Below are positions 43,764 through 57,461 of a DNA stretch of 64,000 nucleotides, piece after piece. The stretch's first letter is position 1. Each line of letters begins with the position of its first letter. This DNA comes from Inquilinus sp052078665. GTDB taxonomy: Bacteria; Pseudomonadota; Alphaproteobacteria; DSM-16000; Inquilinaceae. The translations under genes and the position numbers were made by a program. Where the stretch lies: assembly GCF_052078665.1 (NCBI RefSeq), contig NZ_JBQJIK010000019.1, forward strand, positions 1 to 64,000, given 5' to 3'. A model generated the notes under the pieces. The model saw only the letters and a program-made list of their open reading frames with translations. It was not told the DNA's origin and searched no databases.

Positions 43764-43793
43764 GTCCCACCCTAGACCGAGTCTCGGTGGGAC
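43764..43793 (-). terminator. Compound hairpin after the glycosyltransferase gene
   Basis: Outer arms GTCCCACC/GGTGGGAC enclose inner arms AGAC/GTCT, giving 12 paired bases with a CGA loop. It lies 16 bases beyond the glycosyltransferase stop and 23 bases before the esterase start, so it could terminate the former or regulate the latter. Confidence 0.6.
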
Positions 43794-43808
43794 GCAGCCC
43801 TCCGGCGC

Positions 43809-45341
43809 TCAGAATGGGCGCAGCCGGATCGGCTCCAGCGGCAGCGTCTGCCCCGGCTTGACGAAGACGACGACGAAGTCGAAGGGCCGGCCGGTCACGC
43901 CGCGCATCCGCTTGGCAAGGCCGAACTCGGTGCGCCAGGTGTCGAGCCCCTGGTACTTCGCCGCCTCGCCCAGGCACCAGTCGTCATCCGTCAGGCAGAT
44001 CACGGCCAGGCCGCCGCGGCGCAGCCGGTCGGCGTCGATCCAGGGGGCATAGGCCGGGGCGAAGGCGGTAAAGTCGGTCGGGTGGTCCGGGCTGTAGAAG
44101 GTGGCGCCCAGGGCGTAGCTCTCGCTGCCGGCGACGATCGCCAGCTTCGTGCCGACCTGCTGGCGCCACAGCGCCGTCACCCGCTCGGCTACGATTCGCC
44201 GCGGCTCGGCCGCATGCTCGATGTCGTGCCGCTGGGTCCAGGCGCCGGCGAACGGCGCCGCCGACAGCAGCAGCAGGCCGCCGATTCCGGCCAGCAGCGC
44301 CAGCCGGCGCAGCGCCGCCCGGTCGACCGCCAGCCGCAGGCAGACGATCGCGGCCAGCGGCGACAGGCTGAAGATCGGGATGGCGAACTGGGTGACGATC
44401 TTCACCTTGAAGGCCAGGGCGATCGCGACCGTGAGCAGTAACGGGCCGAGGGCGAAGATCGCCAGTGCCCGGCGGTCGCCCGTGGAGGGCACCGCGGGCC
44501 GGTCCTCCGGCGCCGCCGTCCGGCCGCGCCGCCACAGCCAGGCCAGGGCGGCGCCGAGCAGCGCGTGCACGGCGAAGCAGCCGGCGACGAACAGCCCGGC
44601 CTTGGCGAGGATCCGGAGCGCGTCGGAGTGGCTCTTGCTGGCCATGTACTGCAGCGGGCCGATGGCGGCGTGGAGGTGCCACAGCACATGCGGCGCCATC
44701 GCCGCGGCGAACACGGCGATCGCGACGTAGGGGGCGGGGCTGGCGAAGAAGCGGCGGCGGTCAGGATGGGCCAGCGCCGCGGCCAGGCAGCAGACCAGGA
44801 TGATGCCGCTGTAGTATTTCGACAGCATCGCCGCCGCGGCCACCAGCCCCAGCGCCGCCGCGCTGGCCAGGTCGCGCCGGTCGAAGACGCGCAGGAACAG
44901 CTGCATCACCAGCGGCCACAGCGACAGCAGCACCGAATTGGCGTTGAAGTTCAGCGACTGGATGGTGGCGAAGGGCAGGGTCTCCAGCAGCAGCACCGCC
45001 GCCAGCCGGGCCGGGCCGCACAGGTATCGACCGGCGATGGTCCAGACCGCGGCCAGGCCGATCGCGGCATTGACCGAGGACAGCAGGTAGAAGGCCCAGT
45101 CGGCGGTCGGGAGCAGGCTGAACCAGGCATGCACCACCCAGGCGTAGAAGGGCGGGTGCTTGTAGGTGCCCAGCGGCATCTCCTGCGCCCAGGAGAAGGC
45201 CTCGGTCATGTCGTTCGGCAGATCGGACGGCGCCAGGTAAAGGAGGCAGAAGGCGGTCCACAGCACGACATGCGCCGCCAGCAGCAGCAGGAGGGTGTCG
45301 CTGCGGGAGCGGCGGAGCGGGGTGCTGAGCGCGATCGACAT
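43809..45341 (-). CDS. GT-C family glycosyltransferase (PMT/ArnT-like)
   Basis: A 510-residue protein with many membrane helices. The first loop holds an acidic motif (LAPSDLPNDMTEAFSWAQEMPLGTYKHPPFYAW) in the place where GT-C enzymes of the dolichyl-phosphate-mannose/ArnT type carry their catalytic acids. The C-terminal soluble part includes VAGSESYALGATFYSPDHP. It should transfer a sugar from a lipid-phosphate donor in the periplasm. Donor and acceptor are unknown. Confidence 0.8.
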   Translation of the reverse strand: MSIALSTPLRRSRSDTLLLLLAAHVVLWTAFCLLYLAPSDLPNDMTEAFSWAQEMPLGTYKHPPFYAWVVHAWFSLLPTADWAFYLLSSVNAAIGLAAVWTIAGRYLCGPARLAAVLLLETLPFATIQSLNFNANSVLLSLWPLVMQLFLRVFDRRDLASAAALGLVAAAAMLSKYYSGIILVCCLAAALAHPDRRRFFASPAPYVAIAVFAAAMAPHVLWHLHAAIGPLQYMASKSHSDALRILAKAGLFVAGCFAVHALLGAALAWLWRRGRTAAPEDRPAVPSTGDRRALAIFALGPLLLTVAIALAFKVKIVTQFAIPIFSLSPLAAIVCLRLAVDRAALRRLALLAGIGGLLLLSAAPFAGAWTQRHDIEHAAEPRRIVAERVTALWRQQVGTKLAIVAGSESYALGATFYSPDHPTDFTAFAPAYAPWIDADRLRRGGLAVICLTDDDWCLGEAAKYQGLDTWRTEFGLAKRMRGVTGRPFDFVVVFVKPGQTLPLEPIRLRPF

Positions 45342-45435
45342 GGGGCGGGCGGCGGCAATGAGAACCGGCCCGTGCCGTTAGGCCCGGCCGGAGCTGACGT
45401 CCAATTACGTCTTCGTATGCCGCCGGCCGGTGGGG

Positions 45436-45744
45436 TCAGACCGTGCCCACCTCATAGGCCGTCTCGTAGCCCCCCTGCACGGCGCTCTCCAGCAGCGGCT
45501 GGATCCGCGCCATGTGCTCGGTGAGGAGCGGGTTTTCGCGGAAGCGCTGGGCGTCCTCGACGGTCTCGAAGGCGGTCACCAGCACGACGCTGCGGCCATC
45601 GAGCGACCGGAACAGCCGGCCGCCGCGCAGCCCGGGGACCTGGCCGCGCACCCGGTGGTGCTGGGCCAGCTGCAGCTCCATGAACTCCTCGAACTGGCCG
45701 GGCTTCGGCGTGATCACGCTGATCGAGACATAGGGTTTGGTCAT
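45436..45744 (-). CDS. Antibiotic biosynthesis monooxygenase (ABM)-fold protein
   Basis: A 102-residue ferredoxin-like ABM domain: YVSISVITPKPGQFEEFMELQLAQHH, GLRGGRLFRSLDGRSVVLVTAFETVEDAQRFRENP. Start 45744 follows the pattern MTKPYVS; the upstream frame is not protein-like. It probably acts as a small monooxygenase or dimeric ligand-binding protein. No antibiotic cluster is nearby. Confidence 0.75.
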   Translation of the reverse strand: MTKPYVSISVITPKPGQFEEFMELQLAQHHRVRGQVPGLRGGRLFRSLDGRSVVLVTAFETVEDAQRFRENPLLTEHMARIQPLLESAVQGGYETAYEVGTV

Positions 45745-45872
45745 GGTTGGCTCCGCATGAAGGAGCCACCCTGCTAAAGGTTCAAGCCGGCTTGAGGTCA
45801 AGGCTGGTTTTGAGTGCTGGCAACCAGGAGGGTGGAACAAGAGGCGTATAGCGACTGCCCCTGGCGACACGA

Positions 45873-45901
45873 TTATCCGATAGTTCCGAATCGGGTATAA
45901 T
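45873..45901 (+). promoter_or_regulatory. Sigma-70-type promoter candidate for gltDB
   Basis: The -10 hexamer TATAAT (45896-45901) is perfect. TTATCC at 45873-45878, 17 bases upstream, is a weak -35. The transcript would carry a leader of about 180 bases before gltD. Confidence 0.55.
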
Positions 45902-46034
45902 TTTCTTGAAATAATCGTGCCGAAACGCCTGTCTAGCTGCGAACCGCTCTTAACAACGCGAAATTAGTCAACAAATGTGACCTAATCGCGAAAAACTGCT
46001 CGCCAGGGCCTGCCGAAATCCGTAAATGTCCGCG

Positions 46035-46062
46035 AAGCCCCGCCGCTGCGGGGGGGCTTGTT
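46035..46062 (+). promoter_or_regulatory. Terminator-like hairpin in the gltDB leader
   Basis: AAGCCCC (46035-46041) pairs with GGGGCTT (46053-46059) around a GC-rich loop, followed by GTT. It lies 30 bases before the gltD start, so it could be an attenuator. It could also overlap an alternative, N-terminally longer gltD start (ATG 46026). Confidence 0.4.
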
Positions 46063-46088
46063 CGACTCCGCGTGACGAGGAGCCGCCC

Positions 46089-47531
46089 ATGGCGACGAAG
46101 ATGCTGCAGTTCGTGAAGACCGCAGGCGAGATGCCGGCGAAACGGACGGCCGAGATCCGCCGGCAGGACTGGCTCGAGGTCTACGGCCCCTATGTCCGGC
46201 AGAAGGCCGAGGAGCAGTCGTCGCGCTGCTCGCAATGCGGCGTGCCCTTCTGCCAGGTGCATTGCCCGCTGCAGAACAACATCCCGGACTGGCTGAAGCT
46301 GACCGCCGAGGGGCGGCTGGAGGAGGCCTACGAGATCTCCTCGGCCACCAACTCCATGCCCGAGATCTGCGGCCGCATCTGCCCGCAGGACCGGCTGTGC
46401 GAGGGCAACTGCGTGATCGAGCAGTCGGGCCACGGCGCCGTCACCATCGGCTCGATCGAGAAGTACATCACCGACACCGCCTGGGCCGAGGGCTGGGTCA
46501 AGCCGCCCACGCCGCTGCGCGAGCGCGGCCAGTCGGTCGGCATCATCGGCGCCGGCCCGGGCGGCATCGCCGCGGCCGAGCAGCTGCGCCGGCTCGGCTA
46601 CCAGATCCATCTCTACGACCGCTACGACCGGGTCGGCGGCCTGCTGATCTACGGCATCCCCAGCTTCAAGCTGGAGAAGGAGATCGTCGCCCGCCGGGCG
46701 CAATGGCTGGCCGATGCCGGCATCACCCTGCATCTGAACTTCGAGGTCGGCCGCGACGCCACGCTGCAGGAGCTGCGGTCGCGCCACGACGCGGTGCTGA
46801 TCGCCACCGGCGTGTACAAGGCGCGCGACTTCCAGGCTCCCGGCTCCGGCCTCAAGGGCATCGTCGCCGCGCTCGACTATCTCACCGCCTCGAACCGCAC
46901 CGGCCTCGGCGACGACGTGCCCGAGTTTGCCGACGGCACGCTTAACGCCGCCGGCAAGCGGGTGGTGGTGATCGGCGGCGGCGACACGGCGATGGACTGC
47001 GTCCGCACCGCCGTGCGCCAGGGCGCCGTCTCGGTGAAGTGCCTGTACCGCCGCAACCGAGCCAACATGCCGGGCAGCCAGCGCGAGGTGCACAATGCCG
47101 AGGAGGAGGGCGTCGAGTTCGTCTGGCAGGCGGCGCCGGAGGCGTTCCTGGGCGACGATGCTGTCAGCGGCGTGCGCGCCCATTCGATCCATCTCGGCGT
47201 CGCCGATGCCACCGGCCGGCAGAGCCCGGTGGTGATCGAGGGCTCGGCCCACACCATCGAGGCCGACCTGGTGGTCAAGGCGCTGGGCTTCGATCCCGAG
47301 GACCTGCCGACCCTGTTCGACGCGCCGGGCCTGCCGGTGACCAAATGGGGCACGGTCCGGGTCGACCACAAGACCATGATGACCGCGGTCGACGGCATCT
47401 TCGCCGCCGGCGACATCGTCCGCGGCGCCAGCCTCGTCGTCTGGGCCATCCGCGACGGCCGCGACGCCGCCGCCGCGATCGACAGCTTCCTCGTCGCCAA
47501 GGCCGCCGCACTGGCGGTCGCGGCGGAATGA
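46089..47531 (+). CDS. gltD: NADPH glutamate synthase small subunit GltD
   Basis: A 480-residue flavoprotein that passes electrons from NADPH to the large subunit. The N-terminal iron-sulfur cysteines are C47, C50, C55 and C59 (CSQCGVPFCQVHC). The FAD site is VGIIGAGPGGIAAAEQLRR, the NADPH site is RVVVIGGGDTAMDCVRTA, and the C-terminal FAD motif is GIFAAGDIVRGASLVVWAIRDGRDAA. Start 46089 has a GAGGAG site; an in-frame ATG at 46026 is less likely. It precedes gltB by 23 bases, the reverse of the E. coli order. Confidence 0.95.
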   Translation: MATKMLQFVKTAGEMPAKRTAEIRRQDWLEVYGPYVRQKAEEQSSRCSQCGVPFCQVHCPLQNNIPDWLKLTAEGRLEEAYEISSATNSMPEICGRICPQDRLCEGNCVIEQSGHGAVTIGSIEKYITDTAWAEGWVKPPTPLRERGQSVGIIGAGPGGIAAAEQLRRLGYQIHLYDRYDRVGGLLIYGIPSFKLEKEIVARRAQWLADAGITLHLNFEVGRDATLQELRSRHDAVLIATGVYKARDFQAPGSGLKGIVAALDYLTASNRTGLGDDVPEFADGTLNAAGKRVVVIGGGDTAMDCVRTAVRQGAVSVKCLYRRNRANMPGSQREVHNAEEEGVEFVWQAAPEAFLGDDAVSGVRAHSIHLGVADATGRQSPVVIEGSAHTIEADLVVKALGFDPEDLPTLFDAPGLPVTKWGTVRVDHKTMMTAVDGIFAAGDIVRGASLVVWAIRDGRDAAAAIDSFLVAKAAALAVAAE

Positions 47532-47554
47532 CGCCAGCCGGAAGGAGCCAGCTC

Positions 47555-52126
<4,572 letters not shown>

Positions 52127-52130
52127 GGGA

Positions 52131-53618
52131 TCAGGCCACGGCGTAGCGCTGGTACAGCCCGTTGCGGAACACGCCGTTCGGGTCGTGCCGGCGCTGCGCC
52201 GCGATCACCTCGTCCCAGGCGGGGTAGGCGCGGCGCAGTTGCTCTCCGGTCGCGTGCAGCCGGTAGGGCAGGTAGTAGGTGCCGCCGGTATCGATCGCGG
52301 CGTCGATCAGGCCGCGGGTCATGCGCTGCATCCGCTCCTCCCCGGCGGCGGATCTCTCCTGCACGAACAGCATGACCAGGCCGAACACGTCCTCGCGGGC
52401 ATAGGCCAGGGCGCTGCGGTCGTCGCGGCGGACGTCGCGCACCGTGACGTTCAGCAGGTTGCCCTCGTCGCGCCGGATCACCGCGCGGGCCGCCTGGGCG
52501 AAATCCCACAGCCGGGCCCGCGGCGCGAAATACTCGTGCAGGATGTCGGTCGACCCGGCCTCGCGGTTGGCGAACACCGCCGCCGGCTCATTGAGCAGGC
52601 TGTTGCGGCTGGTCCGCTCCGCCAGCCACGGCCCGGCCTCGCGCTCCAGCCACCAGCGCAGCGCCTTGCCGGTGTCGCTGCCGGCGGCGTTGCGGAACAC
52701 CAGCCGCTGCATCCCGCCATGGGTCAGGTCGGGCAGGGGCAGCACCGCGCCGCGGGTCTCCGGCACCGGCACGTACCAGCCCAGCACCGCCTCCTCGAAC
52801 AGGCTGCCCGGATCGACCGACAGCCGGCCATAGGCCATCTCGACCGGCGCAACCACACGCTCGGCGAAAGCCGCCGCGTAGTCCCGGGTGGGCATGGCGG
52901 CGAACTCCGGCACATACATCGCGTTCGGCAGCACCGCGATCTCGGCCTCCAGGATCACCCCGAACAGCCCGTAGCCGCCCAGCGCCAGGCCGAACAGCTC
53001 GTCCCCCGGACCGCAGTCGACCACTGCGCCGTCGGCGGTCAGCAACCGCAGCCGCCGCACCGTGCTCGCCGCCGGCGGGCTGTTGGCGTGCCAGCCATGG
53101 GCGTTGACGCTCAGCGTGCCGCCGATGCTGAAGTCGTTGTTCGACTGCATCACGGCGGGGGAGAAGCCGGCGGCGTTCAGCGCCGGCACGATGTCGCGCC
53201 ACAGCGCCCCGCCGCCCACCCGCATCGTGCGGGCCTCAGCGTCGATCGTCAGGCCGTTCAGCGGCAGCGCGTCCAGCACCCAGCCGTCGCGCATCAGGCT
53301 CTGCCCGCCCATCGAATGGCGCGCGCCGGACACGGCCAGGCCCGGCTCCTCGCCGGCGGCGATCCGCTGCAGCAGCGGCGCCAGCCGCTTGGCCGCCGCG
53401 TCAGGATTTGCCTCGGCGAAGGCGACGCCGCGCACCGGCGTCGGGTTCAGGCCGCTGGCATCGTCCAGCAGCGTCCTTGGCGGGGCGGGAGGCGGCAGCC
53501 CGGCCGCGTCGGACAGCCGTTGCAGCCAGGCCCCGCCCACACCGCCCAGCGCCGCCGAGCCCAGCACCACGGCACCGGTCGCCAGCACGCGCCGGCGCGT
53601 CGATCCCCTCCTGGCCAT
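52131..53618 (-). CDS. Exported FAD-linked oxidoreductase (gulonolactone/arabinonolactone oxidase type)
   Basis: A 495-residue protein. The N-terminus RRGSTRRRVLATGAVVLGSAALGG has a twin-arginine-like motif, suggesting Tat export of a folded flavoprotein. The FAD_binding_4 domain shows SGARHSMGGQS, MRVGGGALWRDIVPALNAAG and NNDFSIGGTLSVNAHGWH. The C-terminal half ends with PYRLHATGEQLRRAYPAW. Covalent flavin attachment is possible through the histidine in ARHSMGG. The substrate, probably a lactone or sugar alcohol, is unknown. Confidence 0.8.
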   Translation of the reverse strand: MARRGSTRRRVLATGAVVLGSAALGGVGGAWLQRLSDAAGLPPPAPPRTLLDDASGLNPTPVRGVAFAEANPDAAAKRLAPLLQRIAAGEEPGLAVSGARHSMGGQSLMRDGWVLDALPLNGLTIDAEARTMRVGGGALWRDIVPALNAAGFSPAVMQSNNDFSIGGTLSVNAHGWHANSPPAASTVRRLRLLTADGAVVDCGPGDELFGLALGGYGLFGVILEAEIAVLPNAMYVPEFAAMPTRDYAAAFAERVVAPVEMAYGRLSVDPGSLFEEAVLGWYVPVPETRGAVLPLPDLTHGGMQRLVFRNAAGSDTGKALRWWLEREAGPWLAERTSRNSLLNEPAAVFANREAGSTDILHEYFAPRARLWDFAQAARAVIRRDEGNLLNVTVRDVRRDDRSALAYAREDVFGLVMLFVQERSAAGEERMQRMTRGLIDAAIDTGGTYYLPYRLHATGEQLRRAYPAWDEVIAAQRRHDPNGVFRNGLYQRYAVA

Positions 53619-53684
53619 GCTTCCCCCGCACCGTCCCCTGCCGGCGATAGTATGACCGGGAAGGGCGTGGGATTATGGCGAAGC

Positions 53685-54065
53685 TCAGACGTATTGCGCG
53701 ATACCGTTGCCGAACGACCAGTTCTCCTTCGCCACCTCGACCAGGTTGATGAACACATCCTCGCGGCGCAGGCCGGGGCTCTCGGCCAGCCGGTCGGCGA
53801 GGCGGCGGTACAGCGCCTGCTTCTGCTCGACAGTCCGGGTGTTGCTGACCGTGGCCTGGATGAACACGACGTCGCTGGTGCGAGCTATGTCGGGATAGGT
53901 CGGGTCGAAGTCGAAGCCGGTGTCGTCATGCTCGTGCACCAGGATGAAGCGGTCGTTCTCCGGCACATTGAAGGTCTCGTGCAGGGACAGGTAGGCGGCG
54001 TCGCGGATGGCCTGGATGTGGCCGGCCGGCTTGCCCTTGCGCAGCGAGATGCGGACGAGGGGCAT
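53685..54065 (-). CDS. Tautomerase family protein
   Basis: A 126-residue tautomerase-fold protein. The start at 54065 places proline directly after Met (MPLVRISLRKG), giving the N-terminal catalytic proline after Met removal; the frame is open 21 codons upstream, but those residues would bury the proline. DRFILVHEHDDTGFDFDP and VFINLVEVAKENWSFGNG match Tautomerase_2. It is divergent from a LysR gene that probably controls it. Confidence 0.82.
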   Translation of the reverse strand: MPLVRISLRKGKPAGHIQAIRDAAYLSLHETFNVPENDRFILVHEHDDTGFDFDPTYPDIARTSDVVFIQATVSNTRTVEQKQALYRRLADRLAESPGLRREDVFINLVEVAKENWSFGNGIAQYV

Positions 54066-54145
54066 GGGATGTCTCCAAGGTCGGGCGGCGAGGCCGCGGT
54101 GCCTCAGATATAGCTCCCGCTTGATCATTTCGGAATGAACTCGAT

Positions 54146-54160
54146 ATCACTATCAGTGAT
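54146..54160. promoter_or_regulatory. LysR-type inverted repeat between tautomerase and LysR genes
   Basis: ATCACT-ATC-AGTGAT, a perfect 6-base-arm repeat of the T-N11-A type, 23 bases before the LysR start and 81 bases before the tautomerase start. A second pair TCATTTC/GAAATGA flanks it. This is the classic position for a divergent LysR operator. Confidence 0.65.
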
Positions 54161-54182
54161 GATGATCTGAAATGATGAAGCG

Positions 54183-55025
54183 ATGCGCTCCCTCGATCTC
54201 GATGCCGTCCACACCTTCGTGCTGGTCGCCGACCACGGCAGCTTCACCCGGGCGGCCGACGCGCTCGGTGCCACCCAGTCCGGCATCAGCCTGCGGCTGA
54301 AGCGGCTGGAGGACCGGCTCGGCGTCCGGCTGTTCGAGCGCACGCCGCGGCTGGTGCGGCTGACGCCGCAGGGCGAAGCCTTCCTGCCGCGGGCGCGGCT
54401 GCTCCTGGAGGCGCAGGATGATGCGATCGCCGCGGTCTCGGCCCGGCCGCAGCGGCTGGTGCTGGGCATCAGCGACCATGTCGCGGGGCCGGGGCTGCTG
54501 GCCCGGGTGGCGGGGCAGGGCCCCGGCCTGGCGCTGGAGGTCCGGCTCGACCTGTCACAGGACCTGCTGGCCGAGTACGATTCCGGCCTCCTTGACGCCG
54601 TGATCGTCCGCCGCGACGCCGGCCGCCGCGACGGCGAGGCGCTGTTCCGCGACGAGTTCGGCTGGTTCGCCTCGACCGGCTGGCACCACCATCCGGGCGA
54701 CCCGCTCCCTCTGGTCACCCGGGCGGCGCGCTGCGGCGTGCGCACGGTGGCGCTGCGTGCGCTCGACGCCGCCGGCATCGCCTGGGCCGAGGTCTTCGTC
54801 GGCGGCGGCAGCGCCGCGGTGGCGGCGGCGACCATGGCGGGGCTCGGCGTGTCGCCCCTGGCCCGCCGGACGGCGCCGCCCGGGACCGTCGATGTCGGGC
54901 CGCGGCTCGGCCTGCCGGCCCTGGCCCCGATCCAGGTGATGCTGCATTCGCGCCTGTCCGACCCCCGGCTCGCCGGGGCCCTGCGCGGCCTCGCCGCCGC
55001 CTTCCGCATGCCGGTCGTGGCGTGA
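54183..55025 (+). CDS. LysR family regulator
   Basis: A 280-residue protein. The winged helix-turn-helix MRSLDLDAVHTFVLVADHGSFTRAADALGATQSGISLRLKRLEDRLGVRLFERT occupies residues 1-55, followed by the effector domain. Its end (RGLAAAFRMPVVA) is slightly short for the family. It is divergently paired with the tautomerase gene. The ligand is unknown. Confidence 0.9.
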   Translation: MRSLDLDAVHTFVLVADHGSFTRAADALGATQSGISLRLKRLEDRLGVRLFERTPRLVRLTPQGEAFLPRARLLLEAQDDAIAAVSARPQRLVLGISDHVAGPGLLARVAGQGPGLALEVRLDLSQDLLAEYDSGLLDAVIVRRDAGRRDGEALFRDEFGWFASTGWHHHPGDPLPLVTRAARCGVRTVALRALDAAGIAWAEVFVGGGSAAVAAATMAGLGVSPLARRTAPPGTVDVGPRLGLPALAPIQVMLHSRLSDPRLAGALRGLAAAFRMPVVA

Positions 55026-55159
55026 CTCGCCGTCGCAGCCAGACCAAAGGCATGGGCTCGCCGGTTGGTTCCCGGCCGCGGCGCGGGGGTGGCATGTGCC
55101 GCCGCAGCGCAACGCGACTCTTACCGAACCATGGCGGCATCGGTTAGAGTTCGCGCGCC

Positions 55160-55828
55160 ATGCGAACCCTCTACCACATCTGGCTCTCCGCCCAGTCCCG
55201 CATCGTCCGGCTGCTGCTGGCCGAGAAGGATCTGCATTGCGACACCAAGGTCGAGCGGGTGTGGGAGCGCCGCGAGGAGTTCCTCGCCCTCAACCCGACG
55301 GGCGAGGTGCCGCTGCTGATCGAGCCGGACGGCACGACGCTGACCGATGTCTGGGTCATCGTCGAATACATGGAGGAGATGCATCCCGAGGTGCCGCTGC
55401 TGGGCGACACCACCCTGGCGCGGGCCGAGACCCGGCGCCTCCTGGTCTGGTTCGACCAGAAGTTCGGCCGCGAGGTCACCGAGAACCTGGTCGGCGAGAA
55501 GTTCATGAAGCGGGTGACGCGCAGCGGCCAGCCCAGCTCCGACGCGATCCGTGCCGGCCGGCAGAACGTGCACTACCATCTCGACTACATCTCCTACCTC
55601 GCCGAGACCCGGCGCTGGCTGGCCGGCGACGAGTTCAGTCTGGCCGACATCGCCGCCGCGGCCCATCTCTCGGTGGTCGACTATCTCGGCGACGTGCCCT
55701 GGGATGCCCATCCCGAGGCGCGGCAATGGTATTCGCGCATAAAGTCCCGGCCCAGCTTCCGGCCGCTGCTGGAGGACCACGTCCCCGGCATTCCGGCGCC
55801 GGCGCATTACCGCGACCTGGATTTCTGA
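55160..55828 (+). CDS. fzlA: FzlA-like glutathione transferase-fold protein
   Basis: A 222-residue GST-fold protein whose start (MRTLYHIWLSAQSRIVRLLLAEK) and VERVWERREEFLALNPTGEVPLLIEPDGTTLTD match the alphaproteobacterial FzlA group. In Caulobacter FzlA binds FtsZ filaments and links the Z-ring to septal wall synthesis. The usual catalytic glutathione residue is replaced (LSAQSR), fitting a structural role. NVHYHLDYISYLAETRRWLAGDEFSLADIAAAAHLS is the helical domain. The FzlA call is probable; a general GST is the alternative. Confidence 0.72.
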   Translation: MRTLYHIWLSAQSRIVRLLLAEKDLHCDTKVERVWERREEFLALNPTGEVPLLIEPDGTTLTDVWVIVEYMEEMHPEVPLLGDTTLARAETRRLLVWFDQKFGREVTENLVGEKFMKRVTRSGQPSSDAIRAGRQNVHYHLDYISYLAETRRWLAGDEFSLADIAAAAHLSVVDYLGDVPWDAHPEARQWYSRIKSRPSFRPLLEDHVPGIPAPAHYRDLDF

Positions 55829-55907
55829 CCCGGTCCGTCCTATCTGTGTTGTTGAGAGTGATTCTTAGATAGCCCCGTCCTGCGCGGCGGATCATCGGAG
55901 ACGAAGC

Positions 55908-56492
55908 ATGGATGCGTTGGATCTTCTGCTGAAGCGCCGCTCGGTGCCGGCCCGCAACATGGTCGAGCCCGGGCCGGATGCGGCGGCGCTGGAGCGGATC
56001 CTGCGGGCCGGCACGCGGGTGCCGGACCACGGCAAGCTGGCGCCCTGGCGCATCCAACTGCTGCGCAAGGACGGGCAGCGCCGGCTGGGCGAGGCGATGG
56101 CCGGGATCTTCGCCCGCGAGACCCCGGACGCCACCGAGGCGCTGGTCGAGGCGATGCGGCAGAAGCCGGCCCTGGCGCCGCTGCTGCTGGTGATCACCCA
56201 CAAGCCGCAGCCCGGCAAGATCCCGGAGCTGGAGCAGATCCTGTCCGGCGGCGCGCTGTGCCAGAACATCCTGGTGGCGGCGCATGCCCAGGGCTATTGC
56301 GCAAGCTGGATCACCGGCTGGCCGGCCTACCACCCGCAGATCGTCGAGCTGCTGGGCCACAACCCGGCGACCGACAAGATCATCGGCTTCATCTATCTCG
56401 GCACCCCGTCCGAGCCGATGGAGGACCGGCCGCGCCCGGCGCTGTCCGACGTCGTCACCGAATGGTCCGGCGCGCCGGTGCAGGTGGCCTGA
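55908..56492 (+). CDS. Nitroreductase (YdjA type)
   Basis: A 194-residue FMN-dependent nitroreductase. RRSVPARNMVEPGPD, TRVPDHGKLAPWRIQLL and GGALCQNILVAAHAQGYCASWITGWPAYHPQIVELLG match the short YdjA group, in which the homodimer binds FMN and uses NAD(P)H. It has no signal peptide. The physiological substrate is unknown. Confidence 0.85.
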   Translation: MDALDLLLKRRSVPARNMVEPGPDAAALERILRAGTRVPDHGKLAPWRIQLLRKDGQRRLGEAMAGIFARETPDATEALVEAMRQKPALAPLLLVITHKPQPGKIPELEQILSGGALCQNILVAAHAQGYCASWITGWPAYHPQIVELLGHNPATDKIIGFIYLGTPSEPMEDRPRPALSDVVTEWSGAPVQVA

Positions 56493-56498
56493 GGCCGC

Positions 56499-57425
56499 CT
56501 ACGCCGCGGCGGCGGCCACCCGGTCCGACTCCAGCAGCGCCAGGAAGGCCCGCGCCGCCGGGTTGACTGGGCCGTCCCCGGCGCCGCGCTCGGCATGGGC
56601 GACGCCCAGCTCCCAGCAGATCTCGGGCGGGGCCAGCGTCGCCACCGCCAGCGGCGGGCGGTGCGGGTCGGCCGGATGGGCGGCGATCAGCGCCTCCGGG
56701 ACCAAAGCGATGCCGAGGCCGAGAGCGACGAGGTCCAGCGCGGTCGGCAGGTCGTTGACCTCGAAGCCGGTGCGGCGCTCCACCCGCACCCGGGCGAAGG
56801 CCTGATCGACCATCTGCCGGGTGCCCCAGTCGGTCTGGAAATCGACGAAGGTCTCGCGGCCCAGCCGGCTCAGGGCCACATTCTTGCGGCCTGCCAGCGG
56901 ATGGTCGTGGCGGCAGGCGGCGACCAGTTCCTCGCAGGCCAGCATGGTGGCCTGGACGTCCGGCGGCGGCGCCGGCTGCATCGGCACGAAGGCCAGGTCC
57001 ACTCGGCTGTCGCGCAGCTTCTCGAACAGCCGGTCCGAGCCGCCCTGGCACAGCCGGATCTCGACCCCGGGATGGGCGGCGTGGAATCGGGCCAGCAGCT
57101 CCGGCAGGTCGACGAAGGGGGACAGGCTGTGGGTGGTGCCGATCGCCAGCCGGCCGCGCGCCAGCCCCTGCACCGCGGCGACGGCGTCGCGGGCACCCTG
57201 CGCCGCCGCCAGCACCCGCCGCGCCTCTTCGGCCAGCACCCGGCCGGCGGCGGTCAGGTCGACCCGCCTCGTGCTGCGGATGAACAGCGGTGCGCCCAGC
57301 TCCTCCTCCAGCGCCCGGATCGAGGCCGACAGGCCGGACTGCACGATGTTCACCCGCCGGGCGGCGCGGGTGAAGTGCTGCTCCTCCGCCACCGCCAGGA
57401 AATGCTCCAGCTGCCTCAGATCCAT
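56499..57425 (-). CDS. LysR family regulator (divergent from aldo-keto reductase)
   Basis: A 308-residue regulator. HTH at MDLRQLEHFLAVAEEQHFTRAARRVNIVQSGLSASIRALEEELGAPLFIRSTRRV, followed by an effector domain beginning GRLAIGTTHSLSPFVDLPELLARF. Start 57425 is chosen at MDLRQLEHF; the frame is open further upstream over the operator region. It is convergent with the nitroreductase and divergent from the aldo-keto reductase. Confidence 0.9.
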   Translation of the reverse strand: MDLRQLEHFLAVAEEQHFTRAARRVNIVQSGLSASIRALEEELGAPLFIRSTRRVDLTAAGRVLAEEARRVLAAAQGARDAVAAVQGLARGRLAIGTTHSLSPFVDLPELLARFHAAHPGVEIRLCQGGSDRLFEKLRDSRVDLAFVPMQPAPPPDVQATMLACEELVAACRHDHPLAGRKNVALSRLGRETFVDFQTDWGTRQMVDQAFARVRVERRTGFEVNDLPTALDLVALGLGIALVPEALIAAHPADPHRPPLAVATLAPPEICWELGVAHAERGAGDGPVNPAARAFLALLESDRVAAAAA

Positions 57426-57461
57426 GGTCCTGCCCGATCCTGCCGATTGTTCTGCGATCAT

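Larger units (their letters stand above)
45745..46088. other. Promoter and leader region of the glutamate synthase operon
   Basis: About 340 bases between the ABM gene (minus) and gltD (plus), AT-richer in the centre. It holds a consensus -10 at 45896-45901, a long leader of about 185 bases and a GC hairpin near the end. No gene is supported. Confidence 0.5.

Noticed and set aside
46026..46088. Upstream in-frame ATG extending gltD by 21 residues
   Set aside because: It lacks a ribosome site and spans the leader hairpin, while ATG 46089 has a good GAGGAG site and the normal GltD N-terminus.
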